Of a stretch of DNA of 39,930 bases, positions 7,994 through 17,213 are shown one piece after another (the stretch's first letter is position 1; every line of letters begins with the position of its first letter). This DNA is from Ignavibacteriaceae bacterium (GTDB lineage Bacteria > Bacteroidota > Ignavibacteria > Ignavibacteriales > Ignavibacteriaceae), in assembly GCA_023231105.1 (NCBI GenBank), contig JALNWB010000014.1:1-39930 (forward strand), in the 5' to 3' direction. The notes under the pieces were generated by a model. That model was given only the letters and a program-made list of their open reading frames with translations, was not told the origin of the DNA and ran no database searches. The translations under genes and the position numbers were made by a program.

Positions 7994-9373
7994 CTATGAA
8001 TTTCTTATCAATCTTGCAGCAAAAGCTCCATCCATTTTATGAATGTGCGGATAGGTTTGCACACATCCATTTTCATCCACAACTTCCAACGGAACATATT
8101 GCTGCGCATTTTCTAAACTAAAATTAGGATTTTCATCAAGAAATCTTTTCACAATTTCGTAATTTTCTTCAGGTTCAATTGTGCACGTGCTGTACACAAC
8201 CGCTCCGCCTATTTTAACTAATGTTGAAGCTTTCTTTAATAACTTGAATTGAGTCTCTGCTAATTTTCTAATATCGAGTAAATCTTTTTTCCATTTGATG
8301 TCAGGTTTTTTACAAAGCGTTCCCATCCCGGAACAAGGAACGTCAGCCAAAATTGCATCAAAGAGGTTTTCGTTTTTATATTCCAGTGCATCGGCGGCAA
8401 AAGTTTTTACCGATGTAATTGCTAAACGTTGAAGACTTTTTTCAACCATCAATAACCTCGCGTCAAATTTATCGAGCGCAATTATTTCCCCGTTATCTTC
8501 CATCAGATTTGCAAGGTAAGCAGATTTACCGCCGGGAGCGGCGCAAAGATCAAGTATTCGCATGCCGGGTTTTACGTTTAGCAGTCGGCAAGCCAAACTT
8601 GCACTTTCATCTTGAATATTAAAATATCCTTCTGTAAAATACTGCCACTGCGTAATGTTTGATAGATTAGTCAATTTTAAAAATTCTGGGAAATATCTTC
8701 CTTTAACAAATTTTAAATTGACGGTACATAAAAGATTTTCAAAATCGTGCAGTGAAACTTTTTTCGTATTAACCCGCAGCGTTAAAACAGGTCTTTCGTT
8801 ATTTGCGGCAAGAAGAGCTTCGGTGGCTGCTCTTCCAAATCTTGGCAGCCATCTTTTTATAATCCATGTCGGATGCGAATAAAATGTTGATAAATAACCA
8901 ACTTCATCTTGCTGCGGATCTGGGTAACGTAAACTGTCTTTGCTTTTTAAGATATTTCGCAAAATTGCATTAGTAATGTCGGCAGGTTTTTGCCCTTGCA
9001 ATTTTTTTACAAACTCAACCGCTTCGTTTACTGCAGCATATTCAGGGATTTTATCAAGAAACATAATTTGATAAAGAGCGACCCGCAAAGCATTTTTTAA
9101 TATCGGGATAGCTTTTGAAAATTGTCCTTTATAAAATCCGCTTAGGATCCAATCCAATCTACCCATCCATCGGATAACGCCATGAACAATTTCATAGAGC
9201 AGAGCTTTATCCTGCCCGGAAAAATCTGTGTTGCGTAATTCTTTATCAAGAACTTTGTCTAAATATGCATCTGTCCGTTCAACGCGGTTTAAAATTTTGA
9301 CTGCATGCCCGCGAACACCGGAATAAATATCTTTTACAAGATGTTCTTCTAATTTTACAATTTCACCGTTAAT
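7994..9373 (-). CDS. rsmB: 16S rRNA m5C967 methyltransferase RsmB, probable ATT start
   Basis: RsmB methylates C967 of 16S rRNA with SAM. The methyltransferase part shows the SAM loop LDLCAAPGGKSAYLA and both conserved cysteine motifs (DVPCSG and YSTCTIEPEEN). Starting at ATG 9166 would give only 390 residues and cut away most of the NusB-like N-terminal domain. The open frame continues upstream and encodes family-typical sequence (GHAVKILNRVERTDAYLDKV, then DKALLYEIVHGVIRW) directly joined to MGRLDWIL. No ATG, GTG or TTG occurs between 9167 and the in-frame stop at 9407-9409. The best start is ATT 9371-9373. It overlaps the stop of the GlmU-like gene by one base and lies 8 bases after AAGAGG. 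That gives 459 residues, normal for the family. Confidence 0.93.
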   Translation of the reverse strand: MNGEIVKLEEHLVKDIYSGVRGHAVKILNRVERTDAYLDKVLDKELRNTDFSGQDKALLYEIVHGVIRWMGRLDWILSGFYKGQFSKAIPILKNALRVALYQIMFLDKIPEYAAVNEAVEFVKKLQGQKPADITNAILRNILKSKDSLRYPDPQQDEVGYLSTFYSHPTWIIKRWLPRFGRAATEALLAANNERPVLTLRVNTKKVSLHDFENLLCTVNLKFVKGRYFPEFLKLTNLSNITQWQYFTEGYFNIQDESASLACRLLNVKPGMRILDLCAAPGGKSAYLANLMEDNGEIIALDKFDARLLMVEKSLQRLAITSVKTFAADALEYKNENLFDAILADVPCSGMGTLCKKPDIKWKKDLLDIRKLAETQFKLLKKASTLVKIGGAVVYSTCTIEPEENYEIVKRFLDENPNFSLENAQQYVPLEVVDENGCVQTYPHIHKMDGAFAARLIRNS

Positions 9374-10634
9374 AAGGATATCCTCTTTTTCTTCTTTCTT
9401 TTTGGGTTAGGTCGAAAATTTTTCTAAATAGTTTTTCTTCGGCTTCATCCATAACTTTGTTTCTTCTTGCCATAACCCGTTTGGCAGTTTCAATACTACG
9501 TTCGATGTCGTAAGTAGTTACTGCATCGCTTCCGCCCCATGAATATGAAGGTAAATACTTTGGAGGGAATCCGGCTCCGAAAACATTACAGGCAAAACCA
9601 ACAACCGTTCCCGTATTGAACATTGTATTAATAGCTGTCTTTGATTGATCGCCAATAATAACTCCGAGAAATTGAGAACCGGAATCTATAACTTCTCCAT
9701 TGACGTACATTCTAACACTTCCGTAATTGTTTTTCAGGTCACTGCAATTAGTATCCGCCCCGATGTTTACCCAACTTCCTAAATAGGCATGTCCTAAAAA
9801 TCCAGAGTGTTGTTTGTTGGTGAAAGGCGAAATAATTGAATCTTCAACTTCACCGCCGACTTTACAAATTTTTCCGATACTTACATTTTCATAAATTCGC
9901 GCACAGCTTTTTACCTGGCTTGATTGCCCAACATACACCGGACCCTCAATTACGGCGTTAGGAAAAACAACCGCATTTTCATCAAGATAAATCGGTCCAG
10001 GAGAAGCATCTAATACGGCACCGGGTTTTATTTCGGCTCCTTCGGCAATAAAAATATTTTCTTTTTCTATTAAGTGAGCGCCGTCAAAAATTTTGCCATG
10101 ATGCATATCCCTTTTTTTTGATTTCGTGTAAAAAGAATAATCCTTTAACATTTCTTTATGATTATTATTTATCACATCCCAAATATAATTGACACAGGGA
10201 ATATCAATCTTCTCAATTTTTACACCGTCGAAGTTTGAAAGAGTAAGTAAGTCGTGGATATTATTTTTTACTTCATTTAATTTTTTGCCGGAGATCCGGG
10301 CGGCTATCAGTGTATCATCCTTACTTATAAAAACTTTGTTCGTTTTATCTTTTAGAGGAAGCAGTTCTGAAATATTTTTTGGAGCTAAAATTCTTCCGTT
10401 GATAAAAAGGCAATCATTATCCTCAATTTTATTTATACATAAGTTGGGATATTTTGAAATAAGAAATGATTCAAGATACGGACGCGTATGAAGCGAAACT
10501 TTAATTCCGGGATATTCACGGATAATTTTTTCTTTAAGAGATGAAATACCGCAAACTAAATCATACGTGGGGCGAGAAAAAGTAAGCGGTTCCAACCGGT
10601 CAAAATATAAATCTTCAAAAATGCAGATTTCCAT
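9369..10634 (-). CDS. GlmU-like sugar nucleotidyltransferase/acetyltransferase (Bacteroidota type)
   Basis: This 421-residue protein resembles the alternative GlmU family of Bacteroidota (TIGR03991), thought to form UDP-GlcNAc for cell wall and glycolipid synthesis. The N-terminus (MEICIFEDLYFDRLEPLTF, then RPTYDLVCG) replaces the classical GxGTRM pyrophosphorylase loop. From about residue 195 to 350 there are hexapeptide repeats of a left-handed beta helix (IFIAEGAEIKPGAVLDASPG, AVVFPNAVIEGPVYVG, LGSWVNIGADTNCSDLKNNY). The tail YLPSYSWGGSDAVTTYD is typical of this group. It is the first gene of the minus-strand run to 2740. Its stop overlaps the probable rsmB start. The exact reaction is inferred from family. 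Confidence 0.85.
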   Translation of the reverse strand: MEICIFEDLYFDRLEPLTFSRPTYDLVCGISSLKEKIIREYPGIKVSLHTRPYLESFLISKYPNLCINKIEDNDCLFINGRILAPKNISELLPLKDKTNKVFISKDDTLIAARISGKKLNEVKNNIHDLLTLSNFDGVKIEKIDIPCVNYIWDVINNNHKEMLKDYSFYTKSKKRDMHHGKIFDGAHLIEKENIFIAEGAEIKPGAVLDASPGPIYLDENAVVFPNAVIEGPVYVGQSSQVKSCARIYENVSIGKICKVGGEVEDSIISPFTNKQHSGFLGHAYLGSWVNIGADTNCSDLKNNYGSVRMYVNGEVIDSGSQFLGVIIGDQSKTAINTMFNTGTVVGFACNVFGAGFPPKYLPSYSWGGSDAVTTYDIERSIETAKRVMARRNKVMDEAEEKLFRKIFDLTQKERRKRGYPY

Positions 10635-10697
10635 GGCAATTTTTCCTCTTCAAATAATTAGATACTACTCAAAACAAAATTTTCAGCTAAAAACAAA

Positions 10698-10728
10698 AAA
10701 AGCTATTACACAAGAGTGAATAGCTTTT
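10698..10728 (-). terminator. Rho-independent terminator after rpmE2
   Basis: A 10-bp perfect inverted repeat (AAAAGCTATT 10698-10707 and AATAGCTTTT 10719-10728, 11-base loop) is followed on the minus strand by TTTTTTGTTTTT. It lies 25 bases past the rpmE2 stop and upstream of the GlmU-like gene, so it separates the two transcription units. Confidence 0.75.
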
Positions 10729-10752
10729 AATAACTAACCAAAAAAGCTTAAA

Positions 10753-11004
10753 CTAGCTTTTTGCCTTTGCATATTTTTTATTGAATTTCTCAACTCTTCC
10801 TGCAGTATCAAGTAATTTTTGCTTCCCTGTAAAGAAAGGATGTGAACCGCTGGATATTTCTAAGCGAACCAAAGGATACGATTTTCCGTCTTCCCATTGA
10901 ATGGTTTCACTACTTTTAATTGTTGATCGAGTTAAAATTGCAAAATCGCAAGAAAAATCTTTAAAGACCACTGGCCTGTAACTTGGATGAATTCCGTTTT
11001 TCAT
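10753..11004 (-). CDS. rpmE2: 50S ribosomal protein L31 type B
   Basis: This 83-residue protein has the L31 sequence pattern: MKNGIHPSYRPVVFKDFSCD at the start, then ETIQWEDGKSYPLVRLEISS and GSHPFFTGKQKLLDTAGRVE, with the lysine-rich tail KFNKKYAKAKS. It is the B-type form, about 80-90 residues. It lacks the CxxC zinc motif of type A L31; only Cys19 is present, so it should not need zinc. L31 bridges the ribosomal subunits. The gene is monocistronic, with a strong Bacteroidota-type promoter upstream and a terminator downstream. An AAAAGGTG ribosome-binding site lies about 10 bases before the ATG. Confidence 0.97.
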   Translation of the reverse strand: MKNGIHPSYRPVVFKDFSCDFAILTRSTIKSSETIQWEDGKSYPLVRLEISSGSHPFFTGKQKLLDTAGRVEKFNKKYAKAKS

Positions 11005-11047
11005 TTTAAAAACACCTTTTCTAACTAAATTATTTCACTTTCTTGAA

Positions 11048-11077
11048 CAAATATATTAATAATAAAGGAATTTCAAA
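11048..11077 (-). promoter_or_regulatory. Bacteroidota-type promoter for rpmE2
   Basis: On the minus strand TTTG (11074-11077), 18 bases, then TATATTTG (11048-11055) matches the Bacteroidota primary sigma consensus TTTG-N17-23-TAnnTTTG. The start of transcription would fall near 11042, about 38 bases before the rpmE2 ATG. The -7 octamer is identical to that of the ATP-grasp operon promoter at 19835-19842. Confidence 0.65.
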
Positions 11078-11306
11078 AATATGTATGGACGAAAATTACT
11101 TTTTAATTGACGGTGGTTTTTGATAATTTGTTCTTACAAATTAGAAAAAATTTTCTTTTCACTAACAATAATTGCCAAATTTGGAAAAATATTTAACAAA
11201 ACATTCAAAAAACTGTTAATTCATTTTGGTATAATTTTTGGCTAAGTCTCGTAACAATTCTATTGAATATTAACTATCTAACAACTTAATAATATTGGTA
11301 AGGAAA

Positions 11307-14300
11307 ATGGAACGAAAAAAAGTAACAATTGATGGAAATGAAGCTGCCGGTTATGTGGCATACCATACTAATGAAGTCTGCGCAATTTACCCGATTACTC
11401 CTTCTTCACCGATGGGAGAATGGTCCGATCAGTGGGCATCGGAACAAAAGAAAAATATTTGGGGAACGATTCCTTTAGTTAGCGAATTACAAAGCGAAGG
11501 CGGCGCTTCCGGTTCTGTGCACGGAGCATTGCAACTCGGCGCATTGACTACAACATTTACGGCATCACAAGGTTTGCTGTTAATGATCCCGAACATGTAT
11601 AAAATTGCCGGTGAATTAACTTCAACGGTTTTTCATGTTACCGCAAGATCAATAGCCGCACAAGCATTATCAATTTTTGGCGATCACAGCGATGTTATGG
11701 CAACCCGCCAGACCGGTTTCGCAATGATCTGCTCAAACTCAGTTCAAGAAGTAATGGATTTTGCTTTAATCGCTCAAGCCGCCACTCTCGAATCACGCAT
11801 CCCTTTTCTCCACTTCTTCGATGGATTTAGAACTTCCCATGAAGTAATGAAAATTGAACAATTGACCGTTGAAGATATGAAAGCAATGATCGATGATGAA
11901 TTGGTTTTAGCTCACCGCAAACGCGGATTAACCCCGGACGCACCTGTAATGCGCGGAACTGCCCAGAATCCCGATGTATATTTTCAAGGAAGAGAAACCG
12001 TAAATAAGTTTTACGAAGTTTGCCCTGGTATCGTTCAAAAACAGATGGATAAATTTGCCGCAATCGTTGGAAGACAATATCATTTGTTTGATTACGTCGG
12101 CGCACCGGATGCAGAACGCATCATCATTTTAATGGGAAGCGGCGCTGAAGCGGTTGACGAAACCGTTCAATATTTAATTAACAAAGAAGAAAAAGTCGGC
12201 GTTATTAAAGTTCGTTTGTACCGTCCTTTCTCAATTGAACATTTCATTAATGCACTTCCGAAAACAACAAAATCAATTGCAGTATTAGATAGAACGAAAG
12301 AACCGGGCGCTAGCGATCCGCTTTATCTCGATATCGTTAATGCTATTTCCGAACAATTCAATGATGGCGTTTTACCCTTCGCATATCCGAAAATTATCGG
12401 TGGACGTTACGGACTTTCTTCTAAAGAATTTACTCCAGGAATGGTTAAAGCCGTTTATGATGAATTGAAAAAAGATAAACCGAAAAATCATTTCGTTATC
12501 GGAATTAATGAAGACGTTATGCATTCAAGTTTGGATTACGATGCGGCGTTCACCGTTGAAGCTCCCGAAACTTTCAAAGGAAAATTTTACGGCTTGGGTG
12601 CAGACGGAACTGTCGGCGCAAATAAAAATTCAATTAAAATTATCGGCGAAGGAACTAATAACTTCGCGCAAGGTTACTTCGTTTATGATTCTAAAAAATC
12701 CGGTTCAACTACAACATCCCATTTGCGTTTCGGACCGAAAGAATTAAAATCAACGTACTTAATTGATAAAGCAAATTTCATCGCATCGCATCAGCAATTC
12801 TTTTTAGAAAAAATGGATATGTTGAAAGATGCAATTCCAGGAGCGACATTCTTGCTTAATACGCAAGAACCGGCTGATAAAGTGTGGGATACGCTTCCGG
12901 AAAAAATTCAGCGCGATTTAGTAAATAAGAAAATGAAATTCTTTATTATTGATGCTTACAAAGTTGCCAACGATACCGGAATGGGCGCTCGTATCAACAC
13001 GATTATGCAGACGTGCTTCTTTGCAATTTCAAATATCTTTGGAAAAGAAGAAGCAATTGCGCTTATTAAAAATGCCGTTAAAAAAACCTACGGCGCCAAA
13101 GGCGAAAAAATTGTTGAGATGAATTTCAACGCTATTGATCAAACTCTTGCCAACTTACACGAGGTTGAAGTTCCAAAAACAGTTACAAGCAAAATTCAAT
13201 TTATGCCTTACGTTTCCGGTAATGTTTCTGATTTTGTTAGAGAGGTTACAGCGGTAATGATTGCCGGCGATGGAGATTCTATCCCTGTAAGCAAAATGCC
13301 TGTTGACGGAACGTATCCGACCGGAACAAGTAAATTTGAAAAAAGAAACATTGCGCTTGAAGTGCCGGTGTGGGACGCAGAAATTTGTATTCAATGTAAC
13401 AAATGCGTTATCGTTTGTCCACACGCTACAATACGTGCAAAAATTTATGATGAAGCATTATTGGCAAATAAACCGGAAACATTTAAAGCGGTAAAATTCA
13501 AAGCAAAAGATTTCGGCGACAATCTTATGTACAGCCTTCAAGTTGCAGTTGAAGATTGTACCGGATGCGGAATTTGTATTGATGTATGTCCTGCAAAAAA
13601 TAAAAAAGAAGTCCGGCTTAAAGCGATTAATATGGCGGAACAATTACCGCTCCGAGAAACCGAAAGAGCAAACTGGGACTTTTTTGAATCTCTTCCTTTA
13701 TATGATAGAAGAAAATTAAATCCGGCTCAAGTAAAAGATTCGCAATTCCTCGAACCATTATTTGAATTCTCCGGCGCGTGTTCCGGCTGCGGTGAAACTC
13801 CTTATGTTAAACTCGTCAGCCAATTATTTGGTGATAGAGCGGTGATTGCAAACGCAACTGGCTGTTCATCAATTTACGGCGGAAATTTACCGACAACTCC
13901 CTGGTCAAAAAATAAAGAAGGAAGAGGTCCTGCCTGGTCAAATTCATTGTTTGAAGATAACGCGGAATTCGGTTTCGGCTTCCGGCTTGCAATCAACAAA
14001 CACACTGAACAAGCAAAAGAATATTTGCAAAGACTTTCGGCTGAAATCGGCGGCGAATTAGTTGAAGAATTGATGAATGCCGTTCAAAATGATGAAGCCG
14101 GAATTTATGAACAACGCGAACGTGTTGAAGTATTAAAACAAAAATTGAATGATTACAAAACAACAAATCCGGCAAGTCCGAAAATTTCTGAAGTTGAACA
14201 TTTACTAAGTCTTGCAGACTACCTTGTAAAAAAATCCGTTTGGATTATGGGCGGTGACGGTTGGGCTTACGACATTGGTTACGGCGGTTTAGATCACGTA

Positions 14301-14900
14301 CTCGCTTCCGGAGCTAACGTAAATGTTTTAGTTCTTGATACTGAAGTTTACTCAAACACCGGCGGACAAGCTTCAAAATCAACCCCGATGGCAGCGGTTG
14401 CAAAATTTGCCGCTTCCGGTAAAACGATGGGGAAAAAAGATTTAGGCTTGATCGCAATGTCTTACGGAAATGTTTACGTTGCAAAAATTGCAATGGGTGC
14501 AAATGATGCGCAAACAGTACGCGCAATTTTAGAAGCCGAAGCTTATGAAGGTCCATCTTTAATTATTGCATACAGCCATTGCATAGCTCACGGAATTAAT
14601 ATGGCAACCGCGATGAAAAATCAGAAGGCTGCAGTAGATTCAGGACACTGGCCTTTATTCCGTTACAATCCGTCACTTTCTTTGGAAGGGAAAAATCCAT
14701 TCAAGCTTGAATCTAAAGCCCCAAAGATTCCTTTAAAAGATTATGCGTATATGGAAACCCGTTACAAAATGTTAACGAAATCTCATCCGCAGCAAGCTGA
14801 AATATTAATGACACACGCGCAAGATGTTGTTAAAAAGCGTTTTCACTATTACGAACAGCTGGCAGCATTAAAAGATGATGTTGAAGAAGTAAAAGAGTAA
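11307..14900 (+). CDS. nifJ: Pyruvate:ferredoxin (flavodoxin) oxidoreductase
   Basis: This is a single-chain PFOR of 1197 residues, which interconverts pyruvate plus CoA with acetyl-CoA, CO2 and reduced ferredoxin. The order is the standard one: N-terminal pyruvate-binding domain (ITPSSPMGEWSDQWA near residue 30), transketolase C-like domain II, gamma domain, two 4Fe-4S clusters (CIQCNKCVIVCP from Cys694; CTGCGICIDVCP from Cys751) and the TPP domain. The TPP domain shows GACSGCGETPY near Cys825 and GDGWAYDIGYGG with Asp984, followed by DTEVYSNTGGQASKS. An upstream TTG at 11295 opens the frame, but ATG 11307-11309 gives the usual N-terminus (VTIDGNEAAGYVAY) just after AAGGAA. The DHOD-like gene follows in the same direction. 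TATAAT at 11230-11235 is a possible -10 box, with no good -35. Confidence 0.98.
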   Translation: MERKKVTIDGNEAAGYVAYHTNEVCAIYPITPSSPMGEWSDQWASEQKKNIWGTIPLVSELQSEGGASGSVHGALQLGALTTTFTASQGLLLMIPNMYKIAGELTSTVFHVTARSIAAQALSIFGDHSDVMATRQTGFAMICSNSVQEVMDFALIAQAATLESRIPFLHFFDGFRTSHEVMKIEQLTVEDMKAMIDDELVLAHRKRGLTPDAPVMRGTAQNPDVYFQGRETVNKFYEVCPGIVQKQMDKFAAIVGRQYHLFDYVGAPDAERIIILMGSGAEAVDETVQYLINKEEKVGVIKVRLYRPFSIEHFINALPKTTKSIAVLDRTKEPGASDPLYLDIVNAISEQFNDGVLPFAYPKIIGGRYGLSSKEFTPGMVKAVYDELKKDKPKNHFVIGINEDVMHSSLDYDAAFTVEAPETFKGKFYGLGADGTVGANKNSIKIIGEGTNNFAQGYFVYDSKKSGSTTTSHLRFGPKELKSTYLIDKANFIASHQQFFLEKMDMLKDAIPGATFLLNTQEPADKVWDTLPEKIQRDLVNKKMKFFIIDAYKVANDTGMGARINTIMQTCFFAISNIFGKEEAIALIKNAVKKTYGAKGEKIVEMNFNAIDQTLANLHEVEVPKTVTSKIQFMPYVSGNVSDFVREVTAVMIAGDGDSIPVSKMPVDGTYPTGTSKFEKRNIALEVPVWDAEICIQCNKCVIVCPHATIRAKIYDEALLANKPETFKAVKFKAKDFGDNLMYSLQVAVEDCTGCGICIDVCPAKNKKEVRLKAINMAEQLPLRETERANWDFFESLPLYDRRKLNPAQVKDSQFLEPLFEFSGACSGCGETPYVKLVSQLFGDRAVIANATGCSSIYGGNLPTTPWSKNKEGRGPAWSNSLFEDNAEFGFGFRLAINKHTEQAKEYLQRLSAEIGGELVEELMNAVQNDEAGIYEQRERVEVLKQKLNDYKTTNPASPKISEVEHLLSLADYLVKKSVWIMGGDGWAYDIGYGGLDHVLASGANVNVLVLDTEVYSNTGGQASKSTPMAAVAKFAASGKTMGKKDLGLIAMSYGNVYVAKIAMGANDAQTVRAILEAEAYEGPSLIIAYSHCIAHGINMATAMKNQKAAVDSGHWPLFRYNPSLSLEGKNPFKLESKAPKIPLKDYAYMETRYKMLTKSHPQQAEILMTHAQDVVKKRFHYYEQLAALKDDVEEVKE

Positions 14901-14962
14901 AGAATAAAAAACTGTATCACAGAATAATATTATGATTAAGAAAAAATTAAAAGGATAGTCAA

Positions 14963-15952
14963 ATGGATTTAAGTACAACGTATCTCGGAATGAAATTAAA
15001 AAATCCGCTTGTTCCTTCGAGCGGACCTTTGCAAAGAGAAATTAAAAATCTTAAAGCGATGGAAGATGCCGGAGCTTCCGCCGTTGTTCTTTGGTCTTTA
15101 TTTGAAGAACAAATAACGCATGAGCAGCTTGAACTTCATCATCATACTTCCGTACATGCAGAAAGTTTTGCCGAAGCGACAAATTTTTTTCCGGAACAAT
15201 CGGAATATCATGTTGGTCCCGAAGAATATTTAGAACATATCCGCAAAGCGAAAGAAGCCGTAAAGATTCCAATCATCGCAAGTTTGAACGGAAAATCTAC
15301 GGGCGGTTGGATCGATTATGCACAAAAAATTGAGCAAGCCGGCGCAGATGCACTTGAACTTAACATTTATAAATTAGCTACCGACAGCAGCAAAACTTCC
15401 GCTGAAGTTGAAAAAGATTATATTGATATTGTTAAATCGGTTAAAGCTTCTGTAAAAATTCCGCTTGCCGTTAAACTTCATCCTTTCTTCACTTCAATAA
15501 TAAATATTTCAGAAGAATTAGTAAAAGCCGGTGCAGACGGTTTGGTTTTATTCAACCGTTTTTATCAGCCGGATATTGATTTAGATAATTTGGAGGTTGT
15601 TCCGAATGTTTTGCTTTCCACTCCGATGGCAATGCGCTTACCTTTGCGATGGGTTGCTATTCTTCATGGAAAAATAAAAGCCGATCTCGCGGCAACTTCA
15701 GGAATTTACACTGAAAAAGATGTTTTGAAGATGCTTATGGCAGGCGCAAACGTTACGATGATGATGTCGAGTTTATTAAAATTTGGAATTCCACACTTAG
15801 CCGATGTGTTAGGTAAATTAAAATTCTGGATGGAAGTAAACGAGTACGAATCCGTTGAACAGATGCGCGGAAGTATGAGCTACCAAAATGTTGCCGATCC
15901 TTCTCAATTTGAACGCGCTAATTATATGAAGGTCTTAAATTCATACCGCTAA
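14963..15952 (+). CDS. Dihydroorotate dehydrogenase-like flavoprotein
   Basis: This 329-residue TIM-barrel protein resembles class 1 dihydroorotate dehydrogenases: LSTTYLGMKLKNPLVPSSGP at the N-terminus, GAVVLW-like turns, IPIIASLNGKSTGGW, ADALELNIY and VKIPLAVKLHPFF. FMN binding is expected. Proteins of this subgroup are often encoded directly after nifJ and are usually annotated as DHOD-like. It is not clear that they make orotate, and the nifJ linkage suggests a redox role tied to ferredoxin. Here the gap to nifJ is 62 bases with no terminator, so the two are probably co-transcribed. AAAGGATA lies 8 bases before the ATG. A strong terminator follows. Confidence 0.88.
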   Translation: MDLSTTYLGMKLKNPLVPSSGPLQREIKNLKAMEDAGASAVVLWSLFEEQITHEQLELHHHTSVHAESFAEATNFFPEQSEYHVGPEEYLEHIRKAKEAVKIPIIASLNGKSTGGWIDYAQKIEQAGADALELNIYKLATDSSKTSAEVEKDYIDIVKSVKASVKIPLAVKLHPFFTSIINISEELVKAGADGLVLFNRFYQPDIDLDNLEVVPNVLLSTPMAMRLPLRWVAILHGKIKADLAATSGIYTEKDVLKMLMAGANVTMMMSSLLKFGIPHLADVLGKLKFWMEVNEYESVEQMRGSMSYQNVADPSQFERANYMKVLNSYR

Positions 15953-15980
15953 CGGTTGAATGAAAACTCTTTAAAAGAAA

Positions 15981-16007
15981 AATCCCGCTAAAAGGCGGGA
16001 TTTTTTT
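15981..16007 (+). terminator. Strong terminator after the nifJ/DHOD-like unit
   Basis: AATCCCGC (15981-15988) and GCGGGATT (15995-16002) form an 8-bp stem with a 6-base loop, followed by a run of seven T. On the minus strand it is followed by TTTTTCTTTT, so it may also stop transcription coming from the kamA-type gene, whose stop is at 16031. Confidence 0.85.
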
Positions 16008-16030
16008 ATCTTATGAATTAATTGAACTGT

Positions 16031-17200
16031 TTACATCATTTCAATTTCGCTTAAGTCAGCCAGAACAATTTTTCTTGTTGAAGGAATTGTTTTCCTGGTT
16101 TTTTCTTTAACGGTTCTTTTTTCATGCTGTGGAATCGGCTTCCCGTTTTTCGGATCGTGCTCTCTCTGATTTTCGTAAGCAAATACTTTGTTTTCATAGT
16201 TACGGAGAATAATTTTATCTTCATCGTAATGAAGAACGTAATTTGGAATCAGAGGAATTTTTCCGCCGCCGCCGGGCGCATCAATTACAAAATGAGGAAC
16301 AGCTAAACCGCTCGTCCAGCCGCGGAGGTTTTCAATTATTTCCAGTCCTTTTGCAATTGAAGTTCTAAAGTGATGCGTTCCTTTTGTTTGATCCGCCATA
16401 TATATATAGTATGGTCTCACCCTAATCTTCAAAAGTTTTTGCATTAATTCTCTTACAACCAACGGATCGTCATTCACGCCTTTCATCAAAACCATTTGGT
16501 TGCCAACGGGACACCCTGCATCAGAAAGCATTTCACACGCTTTAGAACTTTCCGGTGTAATTTCCCACGGATGATTGAAATGAGTGTTCACATAAATCGG
16601 ATGATATTTTTTTAGCATCTCAACAAGTTTGGGAGTGATGCGCTGCGGAAGTACGCAGGGCATTTTTGTTCCGAGACGAATTATTTCAATGTGCGGAATA
16701 GTGCGAAGTCGTTTTAAAATTTTCTCAAGCATTACATCGGTTAACATTAACGGATCGCCGCCGGACAAAATAACATCGCGGATTTCCGTATGCTGTTCTA
16801 AATAATTGAAAGCAGCTTCCAATCCTTTCATAGAAATTTTTTCCGAGTCGCCGACTTTCCGTTTTCTTGTACAAAAACGGCAGTAAAGTCCGCATTGGCT
16901 TGTCGTTAAAAATAATGCGCGGTCGGGATAGCGATGTGTGATATTTGGAACCGGACTCATCGCGTCTTCATTTAACGGATCGTCGTTCGCATCAAAATCA
17001 TTTAACTCTTTAATATCGGGAACGCACTGCAGCCAAATCGGATCGCCGGGCTGACGTATCAGACTTAGATAATAGGGATTGATGCGGACCTGAAAAAATT
17101 CATTCAGACTTTCAGCAACGGTTCTATCGATACCGAATTTCTCAACCAGTTGATCGATAGTGTGTACACTATCTCGAACCATTTGTTGCCACTGTTCCAT
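16031..17200 (-). CDS. KamA-family radical SAM aminomutase (lysine 2,3-aminomutase-like)
   Basis: This 389-residue enzyme has the radical-SAM cluster motif CGLYCRFC (Cys103, Cys107, Cys110) and the PLP lysine in DAPGGGGKIP (Lys314). Lysine 2,3-aminomutase converts L-lysine to L-beta-lysine. The two aspartates that hold the substrate side-chain amine in the Clostridium enzyme (Asp293 and Asp330) have counterparts at Asp270 and Asp307 with the same 37-residue spacing, so a lysine-like substrate is likely. The zinc cysteines of the clostridial enzyme are absent: Asp245 replaces the first, and the tail NGKPIP has none. It ends the operon, 13 bases after the GNAT stop. EpmB-type EF-P modification is an alternative; no epmA or efp is nearby. 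Confidence 0.88.
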   Translation of the reverse strand: MEQWQQMVRDSVHTIDQLVEKFGIDRTVAESLNEFFQVRINPYYLSLIRQPGDPIWLQCVPDIKELNDFDANDDPLNEDAMSPVPNITHRYPDRALFLTTSQCGLYCRFCTRKRKVGDSEKISMKGLEAAFNYLEQHTEIRDVILSGGDPLMLTDVMLEKILKRLRTIPHIEIIRLGTKMPCVLPQRITPKLVEMLKKYHPIYVNTHFNHPWEITPESSKACEMLSDAGCPVGNQMVLMKGVNDDPLVVRELMQKLLKIRVRPYYIYMADQTKGTHHFRTSIAKGLEIIENLRGWTSGLAVPHFVIDAPGGGGKIPLIPNYVLHYDEDKIILRNYENKVFAYENQREHDPKNGKPIPQHEKRTVKEKTRKTIPSTRKIVLADLSEIEMM

Positions 17201-17213
17201 TACTTCACCTTAC

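Noticed and set aside
11193..11235. A sigma-70-type promoter (TATAAT at 11230-11235) for nifJ
   Set aside because: The -10-like box is good but no -35 or TTTG box stands at the right spacing, so it is mentioned only in the nifJ entry and not listed as a feature.
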